Positions 1 through 5,995 of a stretch of DNA of 9,989 bases are shown here, piece by piece. Numbering within the stretch: the stretch's first letter is position 1; every line of letters begins with the position of its first letter. Position numbers and translations under genes: made by a program. Source of the stretch: Burkholderiales bacterium (GTDB lineage: Bacteria; Pseudomonadota; Gammaproteobacteria; Burkholderiales; Burkholderiaceae_D); the NCBI GenBank assembly GCA_016197345.1, contig JACPVY010000457.1, positions 1-9,989 of the forward strand, in the 5' to 3' direction. The notes under the pieces were generated by a model, which worked only from the letters and a program-made list of their open reading frames with translations, was not told the origin of the DNA and did not search any database.

Positions 1-77
1 CAGCAGAGAAAAACCGTCAGCCACAAAACACTGAAAGAGAGAACGATGTATAAAAGATCTTTGCTGTTTTCAAGCAT
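1..77 (-). CDS. Partial small membrane protein, N-terminus only (runs off left edge)
   Basis: An ATG at 75-77 on the minus strand opens a frame that stays open for 25 codons to the window edge. It begins MLENSKDLLYIVLSF and continues with a strongly hydrophobic stretch containing VLWLTVFLC. This looks like an N-terminal membrane segment preceded by a short charged head. No Shine-Dalgarno sequence precedes the ATG. A consensus extended -10 promoter lies about 26 bases upstream, so the mRNA leader would be only about 20 bases long. The gene lies directly downstream of the PheT stop codon and shares its AT-rich composition, so it belongs to the same foreign block at the left end. I do not recognise the family. 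Similar short single-pass proteins occur next to housekeeping genes in Patescibacteria, but that is recollection and not a search result. Confidence 0.5.
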   Translation of the reverse strand, partial: MLENSKDLLYIVLSFSVLWLTVFLC

Positions 78-102
78 ATTTTTATAAAATCAACTATATT
101 TT

Positions 103-132
103 ATTATATCACACCCGAAGTCATGACGGCAA
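103..132 (-). promoter_or_regulatory. Sigma-70-like extended -10 promoter for the left-edge gene
   Basis: On the minus strand TGATATAAT (103-111) is a perfect extended -10 element. TTGCCG (127-132) sits 18 bases upstream and matches four of six -35 positions. Transcription would start near 96 and read leftwards into the small membrane-protein frame starting at 77. The site sits between the PheT stop codon and that gene, where a promoter is expected. AT-richness of the stretch raises the chance of accidental TATAAT matches, but the extra TG and the correctly placed -35 argue for function. Confidence 0.5.
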
Positions 133-156
133 ACTCTTATCCACACCTCCCATGTT

Positions 157-486
157 CTATTCTCTGATTTCGGCGTTGAATTTATCTCGCAATATTTTTT
201 TAACTTTTTCCCGCGTCGCTTCCACCTCGGCCGAGGTGAAAGTGCGCTCAAGATGGCGCAAAAACAGATGATAAGCGACACTTTTTTTACCCGCTTCGAT
301 TTTCTCTCCTTCATACACGTCAAACAGTTCTATCTTTTTGATTAAAACATCAACAGATTGAATTACATTGATGATATCCTCGTGGCTAACTTTTTTATCA
401 ACCAAAAAAGCAATGTCTCTTTTCACTTCGGGATAATCCGGCGCCGGCTCATAACAGCTATCTTTCTCTCCGACTTCTAAAAGACC
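157..486 (-). other. pheT: PheT C-terminal FDX-ACB domain segment (3' end of a foreign pheT)
   Basis: The last ~108 residues of the long frame ending at 157 are the ferredoxin-fold anticodon-binding (FDX-ACB) domain that closes the phenylalanyl-tRNA synthetase beta subunit. Diagnostic stretches are YPEVKRDIAFLVD, then ELFDVYEGE, then GKKSVAYHLFLRHLERTFT, and finally the EVEATREKVKKILRDKFNAEIR terminus, all in the family's usual order. In the intact enzyme this domain grips the tRNA-Phe anticodon loop. The catalytic-like core, B3/B4 editing and B5 domains of PheT are absent. The protein ends normally at TAG (157-159), so this is a genuine pheT 3' end. GC content over 1-480 is about 39% by hand count, against about 59% just to the right. 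It should be annotated separately from the ATPase with which it shares a frame. Confidence 0.88.
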
Positions 487-1761
487 CAACACGCCGCGTT
501 TCGCGAGTTGCCCTATCACTGCCGCCATCACCGCCGGGGTGGCGAGTGACAAGGCGCAGGGGCAAGTGATGACCAACACCGTTAGCGCGATTGGCAAGGC
601 TCGGGCGAGGTCGATAAAACTCCAAACGACGCCGCTGGCGATGGATAAAGCTAATATCGCCGCCAAAAACCAGCTAGCATGGCGATCAGCCACCTGCAAA
701 ATCGCTGGCTTTTGGGCGGAAGCGCGCGCCATCATTGCCACCAAGTGCGAAATTTGCGTCGCTTCGCCGACTTGCTCTGCTCGCACCAATAATCGCCCAG
801 ATAAATTGATGGCGCCAGCAATGACTTGAGCGCCCGGTTCTTTCAACACCGCTTGCGCTTCGCCTGTCATCAAGGCTTCGTCGCATTCGCCTATACCTTC
901 TAGTACCACGCCATCGACGGGTACAGCGCTGCCCGGCTGCAATAACACCACGTCTCCAACTTGCAGGCTACTCGCCAGCACGGTTTCAGCGTCGACGCTA
1001 GCAGGATAGTGGCGACACAGCAAAGCTTGCGGCGGCACGAGATTAGTGAGTTCACGCAAGGCTTGTGCACTTTTTTGCTGTACTTTGGCTTCCACCATGC
1101 GCGCTAGCAGCAATAGAAAGACGAACATCACGAGCGAATCGTAATACACCGCGCCACCAGCAAAGGTGGCCCAGCTACTGGCGACAAAGGTGGCGATAAT
1201 GCCTATGCTAACGGGGACATCCATCCCAAGCTGGCGCTGTTTCAGTGAGCGCCATACGCCTTGGTAAAACGGCCAAGCGGAAAAGAAGAAAACCGGGACA
1301 CTCAAGCAAAAGCTGGCGAGTTTGAGCAAGCGGTCGATATCGGGTGTCAGATCACCATCGATGCTAGGGACAGGTTCCATCCACGCGGGAAAAGCATACA
1401 TCATCACTTGCATCATGGCGAAACCGGCGATGAAGATGCGCCACCATAGCGTTTTATTTTGCTGTTTTTCCGTATCGCTACCGTCTTTTGCCAACGGCAT
1501 CGCGCGATAGCCGAGCGCTACTACGCTGTCGATAATCGCTTGCAGGGAAAGTTGTTGCGGCTGCCATTTCACTTCGGCGCGGTTGGCGGCATATAAAATA
1601 TCGACTTGTTCAACACCGGGCAATTGCCGTAAGCGATATTCGATAATCTGGGCGCAGGCGGCGCAACGCATGCCAGAGAGCGCAAATTGCGCTGTGCTGA
1701 GGGTCGCGGTATCGGGGGATGCAGTGGTCGCGGAAGGCGCAGAAAAATGAGGGCTGCTCAT
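157..1761 (-). CDS. ccoI: CcoI/FixI-type copper P-type ATPase, N-terminal ~425 residues, fused in frame to PheT C-terminus
   Basis: Residues 1-425 are a P1B-type ATPase of the CcoI/FixI kind, which exports copper across the inner membrane for cbb3 cytochrome oxidase assembly. Visible in order are a heavy-metal-associated domain with GMRCAAC (Cys33, Cys36), membrane segments around 106-126, 148-170, 182-200 and 205-222, the actuator motif TGE (299-301), two more membrane segments around 362-383 and 388-408, and the metal-binding CPC (400-402). The phosphorylation motif DKTGT, the ATP-binding domain and the last two helices are missing. From residue 427 the frame is the FDX-ACB domain of PheT. 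A family member normally exceeds 700 residues, so the product as read could not be a working pump. The start overlaps the stop of the preceding small metal-binding gene (ATGA), implying translational coupling. In relatives ccoS and the ccoNOQP genes are often nearby; any such neighbours on the left are lost at the junction. CcoI is preferred over CopA because of the adjoining four-cysteine domain. Confidence 0.8.
   Translation of the reverse strand: MSSPHFSAPSATTASPDTATLSTAQFALSGMRCAACAQIIEYRLRQLPGVEQVDILYAANRAEVKWQPQQLSLQAIIDSVVALGYRAMPLAKDGSDTEKQQNKTLWWRIFIAGFAMMQVMMYAFPAWMEPVPSIDGDLTPDIDRLLKLASFCLSVPVFFFSAWPFYQGVWRSLKQRQLGMDVPVSIGIIATFVASSWATFAGGAVYYDSLVMFVFLLLLARMVEAKVQQKSAQALRELTNLVPPQALLCRHYPASVDAETVLASSLQVGDVVLLQPGSAVPVDGVVLEGIGECDEALMTGEAQAVLKEPGAQVIAGAINLSGRLLVRAEQVGEATQISHLVAMMARASAQKPAILQVADRHASWFLAAILALSIASGVVWSFIDLARALPIALTVLVITCPCALSLATPAVMAAVIGQLAKRGVLGLLEVGEKDSCYEPAPDYPEVKRDIAFLVDKKVSHEDIINVIQSVDVLIKKIELFDVYEGEKIEAGKKSVAYHLFLRHLERTFTSAEVEATREKVKKILRDKFNAEIRE
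478..492. other. Chimeric junction between CcoI-type ATPase and PheT sequence
   Basis: Reading the minus strand, residues up to KRGVL (codons down to about 487) continue the ATPase after its CPC motif. From LLEVGEKD (codons from 483 down) the protein is PheT-like. The family would normally continue with a short stretch leading to DKTGTLT. Composition shifts from GC-rich to AT-rich at the same point. No transposase, direct repeat or att-like sequence is visible at the joint. A misassembly or ligation artefact is the most economical reading; in-frame continuation would happen by chance one time in three. The exact base cannot be fixed without the parental sequences. Confidence 0.8.
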
Positions 1762-1982
1762 ATACCGCTTTCGGCTCGGTTGCGCTTTTCGGCGAGATAA
1801 GCTGCAGTTTGCCCTGCTTCAGCGATTGCTTGTAAGACGCTAGCACAGCCGTGGCAGCAAAGTAGGCGCGATTCCCCTGCAAAATTGAGGATGACTTCTT
1901 GCAATACCGGCTCGCCACAATGGAAACAAGCTGGACGCAGGCGTCGCCCTCGGAAAAAGCCTTGAAAGAGTTGTTTTAACAT
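1758..1982 (-). CDS. Small metal-binding domain protein (N-terminal domain of CcoI/FixI ATPases as a separate gene)
   Basis: This 74-residue protein contains CFHCGEPV (Cys19, Cys22) and LLCCHGCASVLQAIAEAG (Cys42, Cys43, Cys46). That pattern is the putative metal-binding domain normally found at the extreme N-terminus of CcoI/FixI copper ATPases (the ATPase-cat_bd type, Pfam PF12156). Here it is a separate reading frame whose TGA overlaps the ATPase ATG by four bases, so the two are probably co-translated and may act as one copper-handling unit. The first ~18 residues are basic (GRRLRP). The ATG at 1980-1982 is chosen; an in-frame TTG at 1989-1991 is an alternative, and neither has a clear Shine-Dalgarno sequence. 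The split could be natural or could result from an old frameshift in a fused ancestor. The linker that usually joins the two domains is short and unlike here. Confidence 0.75.
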   Translation of the reverse strand: MLKQLFQGFFRGRRLRPACFHCGEPVLQEVILNFAGESRLLCCHGCASVLQAIAEAGQTAAYLAEKRNRAESGI

Positions 1983-2013
1983 GAGGCGCAAGCCAAGCCA
2001 GAAAAGCCAGAAC

Positions 2014-2069
2014 AGGCGGCAGTTTACCGCACTCTGTTACTCGCTGCCAATCTAGCCAACTTGCCGCCT
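2014..2069 (-). repeat. 8-bp inverted repeat in the leader of the metal-binding/ATPase genes
   Basis: AGGCGGCA (2014-2021) and TGCCGCCT (2062-2069) are perfect reverse complements separated by 40 bases. They lie within the 150-base gap between the first response-regulator stop and the small metal-binding gene. They could form a long-loop hairpin in the mRNA leader or be two half-sites for a protein. A shorter 5-bp hairpin (GCGCA/TGCGC, 2108-2123) lies closer to the upstream gene, but neither has the T-run of an intrinsic terminator. No good sigma-70 promoter or FNR box was seen in this gap. Confidence 0.25.
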
Positions 2070-2132
2070 AGCACTATGCATTCGGTATTAAGCATTAAGG
2101 CCTAAGCGCGCAACATGCTGCGCAAACGTCAC

Positions 2133-2552
2133 CTAGTCTTTCTTCAGTTGCGTCAGCGCATTTCGTAATTGCTCTGGGGTGACAGGTTTTTCGAGTGCGC
2201 CGATGAAATTGAGACGATGGAAACGCGCCATAATGGAAGCAGAATGAAGCACATGGTTTTGCTGCCCAGACACCAGCAACACACCGCCACGGAAACCCGT
2301 CGCCGCCAATTCTTCCATCACTTGAAAGCCGTCTTTACCCGGCATGTGCAAATCGCACAGTACTAAGTCCGGCGCAACTCTGTTTGCCATCAAGTTGACA
2401 CCCGCTTCTTTGCCGTTGGCACAGATTGTGACCTGCGCTACGCCCAAGTTACGTAGCATTTCCGCCATCACTGCAGCCACAAAAGCATCATCATCAATAA
2501 TCAACACATTCCAGTGCGCCGTCTTTTGGTGCGTACCCGCATCTACATTCAT
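2133..2552 (-). CDS. Stand-alone receiver-domain response regulator (third of three)
   Basis: This 139-residue protein is a single CheY-like receiver domain with no output domain. The acidic pocket is IIDDD (Asp20-22), the phosphoacceptor is Asp67 in LCDLHMPG, the switch hydroxyl is Ser95 in LLVSG, and the conserved lysine is Lys122 in LEKP. A ~15-residue N-terminal extension precedes the first strand. The ATG at 2550-2552 is chosen because GAGGG (2557-2561) sits at Shine-Dalgarno distance; a longer TTG-started frame would place that ribosome site inside the gene. The protein resembles the upstream regulator at 3116-3532 in layout and in its MAEML and FIGALEK-like stretches, so the two are probably diverged paralogues. 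Its partner kinase and target are not in the window. It could act as a phosphate sink or by protein-protein contact. Confidence 0.85.
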   Translation of the reverse strand: MNVDAGTHQKTAHWNVLIIDDDAFVAAVMAEMLRNLGVAQVTICANGKEAGVNLMANRVAPDLVLCDLHMPGKDGFQVMEELAATGFRGGVLLVSGQQNHVLHSASIMARFHRLNFIGALEKPVTPEQLRNALTQLKKD

Positions 2553-2643
2553 AAATCCCTCAACAACCAATCGTAAAACTATAGGTAATGCTACGTGAAT
2601 GATTTCGCGCGGCGCAGATCTTTAACTGGAGAGTTCGTTAGTA

Positions 2644-3009
2644 CTATTTTGTAGCAGTGTCGTTTTCGCTTAAGACTGCGCTGACGACTGCAACCAGATC
2701 AGGTCCAGAGATAGGTTTGTGCAAGCAGCGATCTACCAGACCATCGGCGATACGTAAAAAAGCGGAACTCGACGACATGGCAATGATTTTTAAGCCTTGA
2801 ATTTGCTTGGCTAAAAAGATACCTTCCATCCCTTCATGTCCCGGCATGATCAAATCGGTAATGATGCAAGCGGCATTATTACGTTTAACCAAATCAGTAA
2901 TATTTTGACTATTCGCTTGGGCGATCACGGTAAAACCATGCGCTTGCAAATGGGCCGAAAAATATTCCCGCAATTCAGCATCATCGTCGAGCAAGATTAT
3001 CGTCTTCAT
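2644..3009 (-). CDS. Stand-alone CheY-like response regulator (second of three)
   Basis: This 121-residue protein is the minimal length of a receiver domain. It starts MKTIILLDDD (acidic residues Asp8-10) and has phosphoacceptor Asp52 in IITDLIMPGHEGMEG, Ser79 in the MSSSS switch segment and Lys98 in LHKP. The ATG at 3007-3009 is preceded by a full AGGAGG (3015-3020) with a five-base spacer, the strongest ribosome site in this group. It has no DNA-binding or enzymatic output domain. It lies between two longer receivers that resemble each other more than they resemble this one, so it is probably not a simple tandem copy. Gaps of about 90-106 bases separate it from both neighbours on the same strand, so it may have its own promoter or share one transcript. 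The cognate kinase is unknown. Confidence 0.87.
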   Translation of the reverse strand: MKTIILLDDDAELREYFSAHLQAHGFTVIAQANSQNITDLVKRNNAACIITDLIMPGHEGMEGIFLAKQIQGLKIIAMSSSSAFLRIADGLVDRCLHKPISGPDLVAVVSAVLSENDTATK

Positions 3010-3115
3010 TCATACCTCCTTTTCAAAGGTAACTCGAACACGCTATCGTCTAGGCCAGTGACAGGACGGTAAGTCTTGATACCTGAGGCAACATCAACGA
3101 CAGCTTTTCGTCCAT

Positions 3116-3532
3116 TCAAGCTTGATGTGATGGCGAAGTAGGCGCAATCAAATGCTGTAAGGTGGCGCGGTCTATCACCTTTTCAAACGCCCCTAGCACA
3201 TGCAAACCATGTGCTGTGGCTAGACGTTCGGCTGCGCGCATCACGCCAGCATCCACGCCAGAATGCAAAATGACTTTTCCTGCATAGCGCAACTGCGCAA
3301 CACGATCTAAGAACTCAATCCCATCCATATCTGGCATACGCAAATCAACGATGAGCAAATCAGCCTTTACTTCTGCAAATGTTTTCAAGGCATCGCGCGC
3401 GTTACTCGATTTGACAATGGAACTGGCACCAAGATCAAGCAACATTTCCGCCATGAAATTAAGCATGAATAGATCATCATCAACCAACATGACTACGCCA
3501 AGCGAGGAAGGGGCTTGCACAGGATCTGGCAT
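3116..3532 (-). CDS. Stand-alone receiver-domain response regulator (first of three)
   Basis: This 138-residue protein is a receiver domain with acidic residues Asp18-20 (MLVDDD), phosphoacceptor Asp63 in LIVDLRMPDMDG, and Ser91 in LHSG. The conserved lysine is present (Lys118), but the proline that normally follows it is a valine (FEKVID). That change may alter the beta5-alpha5 loop used for signalling. The ATG at 3530-3532 has AAGG (3540-3543) seven bases upstream. No output domain is present. It shares with the regulator at 2133-2552 the same length, a short N-terminal tail before the first strand, the MAEML motif and a LG-A-EK ending, suggesting an old duplication. It is the promoter-proximal member of the trio, and an extended -10 motif lies about 42 bases upstream. 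Confidence 0.85.
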   Translation of the reverse strand: MPDPVQAPSSLGVVMLVDDDLFMLNFMAEMLLDLGASSIVKSSNARDALKTFAEVKADLLIVDLRMPDMDGIEFLDRVAQLRYAGKVILHSGVDAGVMRAAERLATAHGLHVLGAFEKVIDRATLQHLIAPTSPSHQA

Positions 3533-3568
3533 GGACGAACCTTAATGTTCTGAAAAGCAGGCACAGGA

Positions 3569-3582
3569 GATACATTGTATCA
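3569..3582 (-). promoter_or_regulatory. Candidate extended -10 promoter overlapping a perfect palindrome, upstream of the receiver trio
   Basis: On the minus strand TGATACAAT (3574-3582) matches an extended -10 element in five of six core positions plus the TG. No convincing -35 hexamer stands 16-18 bases upstream, which is tolerable for extended -10 promoters. The motif overlaps the palindrome GATACA-T-TGTATC (3569-3581), with perfect six-base arms and a one-base centre, in the position of an operator. The site lies 37-50 bases upstream of the first receiver's ATG. Confidence 0.35.
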
Positions 3583-3630
3583 GTTACAAAATGCCTGACC
3601 TACCTGTCATTGTCTGCAATTGTGGGCTTA

Positions 3631-3659
3631 CTTGCATCGCAAATTCGTGGCGATGCAAG
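3631..3659 (-). terminator. 10-bp perfect hairpin after the M28 peptidase gene (weak terminator candidate)
   Basis: CTTGCATCGC (3631-3640) and GCGATGCAAG (3650-3659) form a perfect ten-base-pair stem with a nine-base loop, 44 bases beyond the peptidase stop codon. No T-run follows on either strand, so it does not fit a standard intrinsic terminator. It may stop transcription with Rho, protect the mRNA 3' end or be a protein site. The position between two transcription units favours an end-of-gene role. Confidence 0.4.
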
Positions 3660-3702
3660 GCCATGGTGACGATCGGACGAGGGGCTACGCCGACCTGTCA
3701 AG

Positions 3703-5787
3703 CTATAAATCAAGTTCTTGAAAGGCGGCACTGCTATCGCTATCACTAAAGGCCACAGCCATGATATGAGCTGGCCGTGCAGGAAGCAAGGGGTTTGCAG
3801 GCAATTGGTAACTGCGATCTAAGGCCCGCACGTGCAGCTTACTCCCGACTTCCATTTCTACGACAACATGCATACCAACTTGGCCTAAGCCATAAGTATT
3901 GACATGCCAAGGGCTATCGAGGTGTTCGGTCATGCGATGGCCTTGTATTTGCACGGCAAATACCTTGCCGCCTGCCAATTCTAGCCGCAGCATAGGTGCT
4001 TCGCGACTAGAGGCGATTTGCAACTCGATACTGCGCACTAAACCGCGTCGCTGCTGCACGACGCGATCTGAAATGACGCTAATCGCAGGCGGCGCTAAGG
4101 TAAGCTTGTCCTTTGCAGTTGCCACCCACATCAAGTGATTGCCGCCAAAATCAATCGCAGGCAGTGGGCGCTGTAATTTGCCATCACTGAAAACACGGCG
4201 ATTCCAAGGCGTCAACGCAATAAAAATCAGATGTAGCAATGGCGTTAAGAAGACAATGCCGAGCCAAGCGGCCATGCTCCATGCTATCGCCTGTGTTTGT
4301 GTGCTCATTGGCAGGTATAGCAATGCTAGCCACACTACCAGCACAGGCAATAATGGCCAGGTAAAAATCAACGCAGCGCCGGGTAGAAACACGCTACAGG
4401 TGAGCGCGAGTACAAACCAAAGCAAACAGGCAGCGGCCAACAACTCACTCGCGCTCAACCATTTTTGCCACAACCGATGCAAAACGGTCAATTGCAGTAC
4501 CGCAAGCGCTATCATTGCCGTCAAATACCACGCTTGGTTATAGATACTGCCATGCACTTGCAAGCGATACCCCGGATGTAACCACAACACCGCTTGCCAC
4601 ACAGCAAAACAGAGCGCTGCTAAGATCATCGTCGTCAATACTACGGCTGGCACGGCCAACAGGCTCTGGCGCCAGCGCAGGTGTAATCGGCTATCGAACA
4701 GGCGATGCGCTTTGACGAGGCAGCATAGCAATAGCATGCCGAGCAAGGCGGTCCACGGCCAATTGCTGCTATAACTCAATAGGCCCACTAACGGCAGATC
4801 AAAATACAAACGATTTTCACTTTGCAGATAGTGCAAATCTTGGTTGCCGAAGTAACGTACTAAGGCGAGCATCGTCTGTCCCTCATCTTGCCAGCTTGCT
4901 AAATCCAAATTAGCTGCGGTATCAAGTGGGGTGTGATAGCTGTTATGTCCCTCAATTGCGGCAAAATTCAGGCCGGGCAAGGCGATTTGCTTGAATTGGG
5001 TGAAATCGGTGTAATTGGGCATGGTTTTGTACACCTCATACAAAACCGAATTGGCATGCGCATGGGGTAGCGCTTGTTGCAAGCCCTGTATCAATTTGCC
5101 ATTGCCGGGGCTGGTTTCATACATCCAAAAAGGGCCGCGATTGCCGCGATACTCAAAATTGAGCACAAGGCCAATCGCTTGCAACCAAGGATGTTCGTGG
5201 CTGAATAATTGCGCCCCTAGCATGCCAGCTTCTTCGCCATCGGTGAACAAGACGAGCACGTCATTGACAAGCGGCGGCCCGTTTTTCAGTGCGCGCAAGG
5301 TTTCCAACACCGCAGCGACGGATGCGCCATCGTCAGCCGCGCCGAAGCTATTCGGTGCGGCATCATAATGTGCCATCAATAGCACGGCTGATCCACGCGC
5401 CATCGCTTGCTTTGCCCCTAGCTTGCTTGGTAAGCGCGCCACGATGTTGCGTACGCGCCCTAGCGACCAACTCGAGAAGCCCATTCCCTCTTGCACTTGC
5501 GTTTGCAAGCCCAAGGCCAGCAACTGCGCTTGCAAATAATCAGCGACTTGGCGATTTTCTGACGTCCCGGTTGGATGTGCTTGGCGTGCAATTTCCGCCA
5601 GCAGCGGTTGTGCGCGGGCGACTGAAAATTCATTCGGTGCGAGGTTTTGTATCTGCGGCGGTAAGGCGGCTGGCGTCACATGCCATAAGCCAAGCGCTGC
5701 TGCTGACAAGAGTAGAAGGCATAAACAAAGGCCATGAAAGGCGCTAGGGGTCTGTACGCTTGGCTTAATTTGACGCGATTCACTCAT
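3703..5787 (-). CDS. Membrane-anchored M28-family zinc aminopeptidase with C-terminal multi-pass membrane region
   Basis: This 694-residue protein has an N-terminal signal anchor (about 17-40), then an M28 di-zinc peptidase domain (about 55-315). The metal and catalytic residues are all present: His140 and Asp142 in AHYDAAP, bridging Asp152 in GAADDG, general base Glu185 and ligand Glu186 in TDGEEAG, Glu212 in LNFEYRG, and His285 in YHTPLD. About six membrane segments follow (roughly 343-360, 376-403, 420-438, 447-468, 471-492, 502-526), then a soluble domain of about 165 residues. The order peptidase, membrane bundle, soluble tail recalls the eukaryotic ERMP1/Fxna and yeast Pff1 proteins and their bacterial relatives. 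By analogy the catalytic domain should face the periplasm and cleave N-terminal residues from peptides; the true substrate is unknown. The ATG at 5785-5787 lacks a clear Shine-Dalgarno sequence. The gene is isolated: a flagellar terminator lies upstream and a hairpin downstream. Confidence 0.85.
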   Translation of the reverse strand: MSESRQIKPSVQTPSAFHGLCLCLLLLSAAALGLWHVTPAALPPQIQNLAPNEFSVARAQPLLAEIARQAHPTGTSENRQVADYLQAQLLALGLQTQVQEGMGFSSWSLGRVRNIVARLPSKLGAKQAMARGSAVLLMAHYDAAPNSFGAADDGASVAAVLETLRALKNGPPLVNDVLVLFTDGEEAGMLGAQLFSHEHPWLQAIGLVLNFEYRGNRGPFWMYETSPGNGKLIQGLQQALPHAHANSVLYEVYKTMPNYTDFTQFKQIALPGLNFAAIEGHNSYHTPLDTAANLDLASWQDEGQTMLALVRYFGNQDLHYLQSENRLYFDLPLVGLLSYSSNWPWTALLGMLLLCCLVKAHRLFDSRLHLRWRQSLLAVPAVVLTTMILAALCFAVWQAVLWLHPGYRLQVHGSIYNQAWYLTAMIALAVLQLTVLHRLWQKWLSASELLAAACLLWFVLALTCSVFLPGAALIFTWPLLPVLVVWLALLYLPMSTQTQAIAWSMAAWLGIVFLTPLLHLIFIALTPWNRRVFSDGKLQRPLPAIDFGGNHLMWVATAKDKLTLAPPAISVISDRVVQQRRGLVRSIELQIASSREAPMLRLELAGGKVFAVQIQGHRMTEHLDSPWHVNTYGLGQVGMHVVVEMEVGSKLHVRALDRSYQLPANPLLPARPAHIMAVAFSDSDSSAAFQELDL

Positions 5788-5924
5788 GTTGACGGGCGGT
5801 GGTTAACGTAACCGCAGCAGAATAGCATCTTCTTTGCCTAAAAAAGCATTCTACTCAGCTGCCACACCGACTTACTACAACAAGGTTTGCCACTTAGCTA
5901 CGTCATCCGGTGTTTGAAGGGAAC

Positions 5925-5958
5925 AAAAGCCATCGCGCTAGCATTGCCAACGCGATGG
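5925..5958 (-). terminator. Intrinsic terminator of the flgKL operon
   Basis: On the minus strand CCATCGCG and CGCGATGG form an eight-base-pair GC-rich stem. It extends inwards through T-G, T-A, G-T, G-C and C-G pairs to a three-base AAT loop, giving a 13-pair hairpin at 5930-5958. It is followed by C and TTTT (5925-5928), then GTT. It lies 38 bases past the flgL stop codon, exactly where the flagellar transcript should end. The other strand has no T-run directly after the stem, so it acts leftwards. Confidence 0.8.
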
Positions 5959-5995
5959 AATTGATATTCTTTTGATATGTTTACTAGCGAGGAAG

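Noticed and set aside
137..145. Perfect DnaA box TTATCCACA suggesting a replication origin
   Set aside because: It is a single copy with no neighbouring boxes, DnaA or DnaN gene, or AT-rich unwinding array arranged as an origin.
157..1761. A novel natural ATPase-tRNA synthetase fusion enzyme
   Set aside because: The ATPase half lacks its phosphorylation and nucleotide domains, PheT lacks its core, and GC content steps at the joint; an artefact or accidental junction explains it better.
2608..2636. TAAAGATC on the minus strand as a sigma-28 -35 element before the third receiver
   Set aside because: No GCCGATAA-like -10 follows at 10-12 bases.
3076..3097. TTGAT...ATCAA resembling an FNR/Anr box before the second receiver
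   Set aside because: The half-sites are 12 bases apart instead of four, so the geometry is wrong.
5884..5900. Possible sigma-54 promoter upstream of the peptidase (TGGCA...TTG on the minus strand)
   Set aside because: The GG and GC elements are not ten bases apart and the GC is missing.
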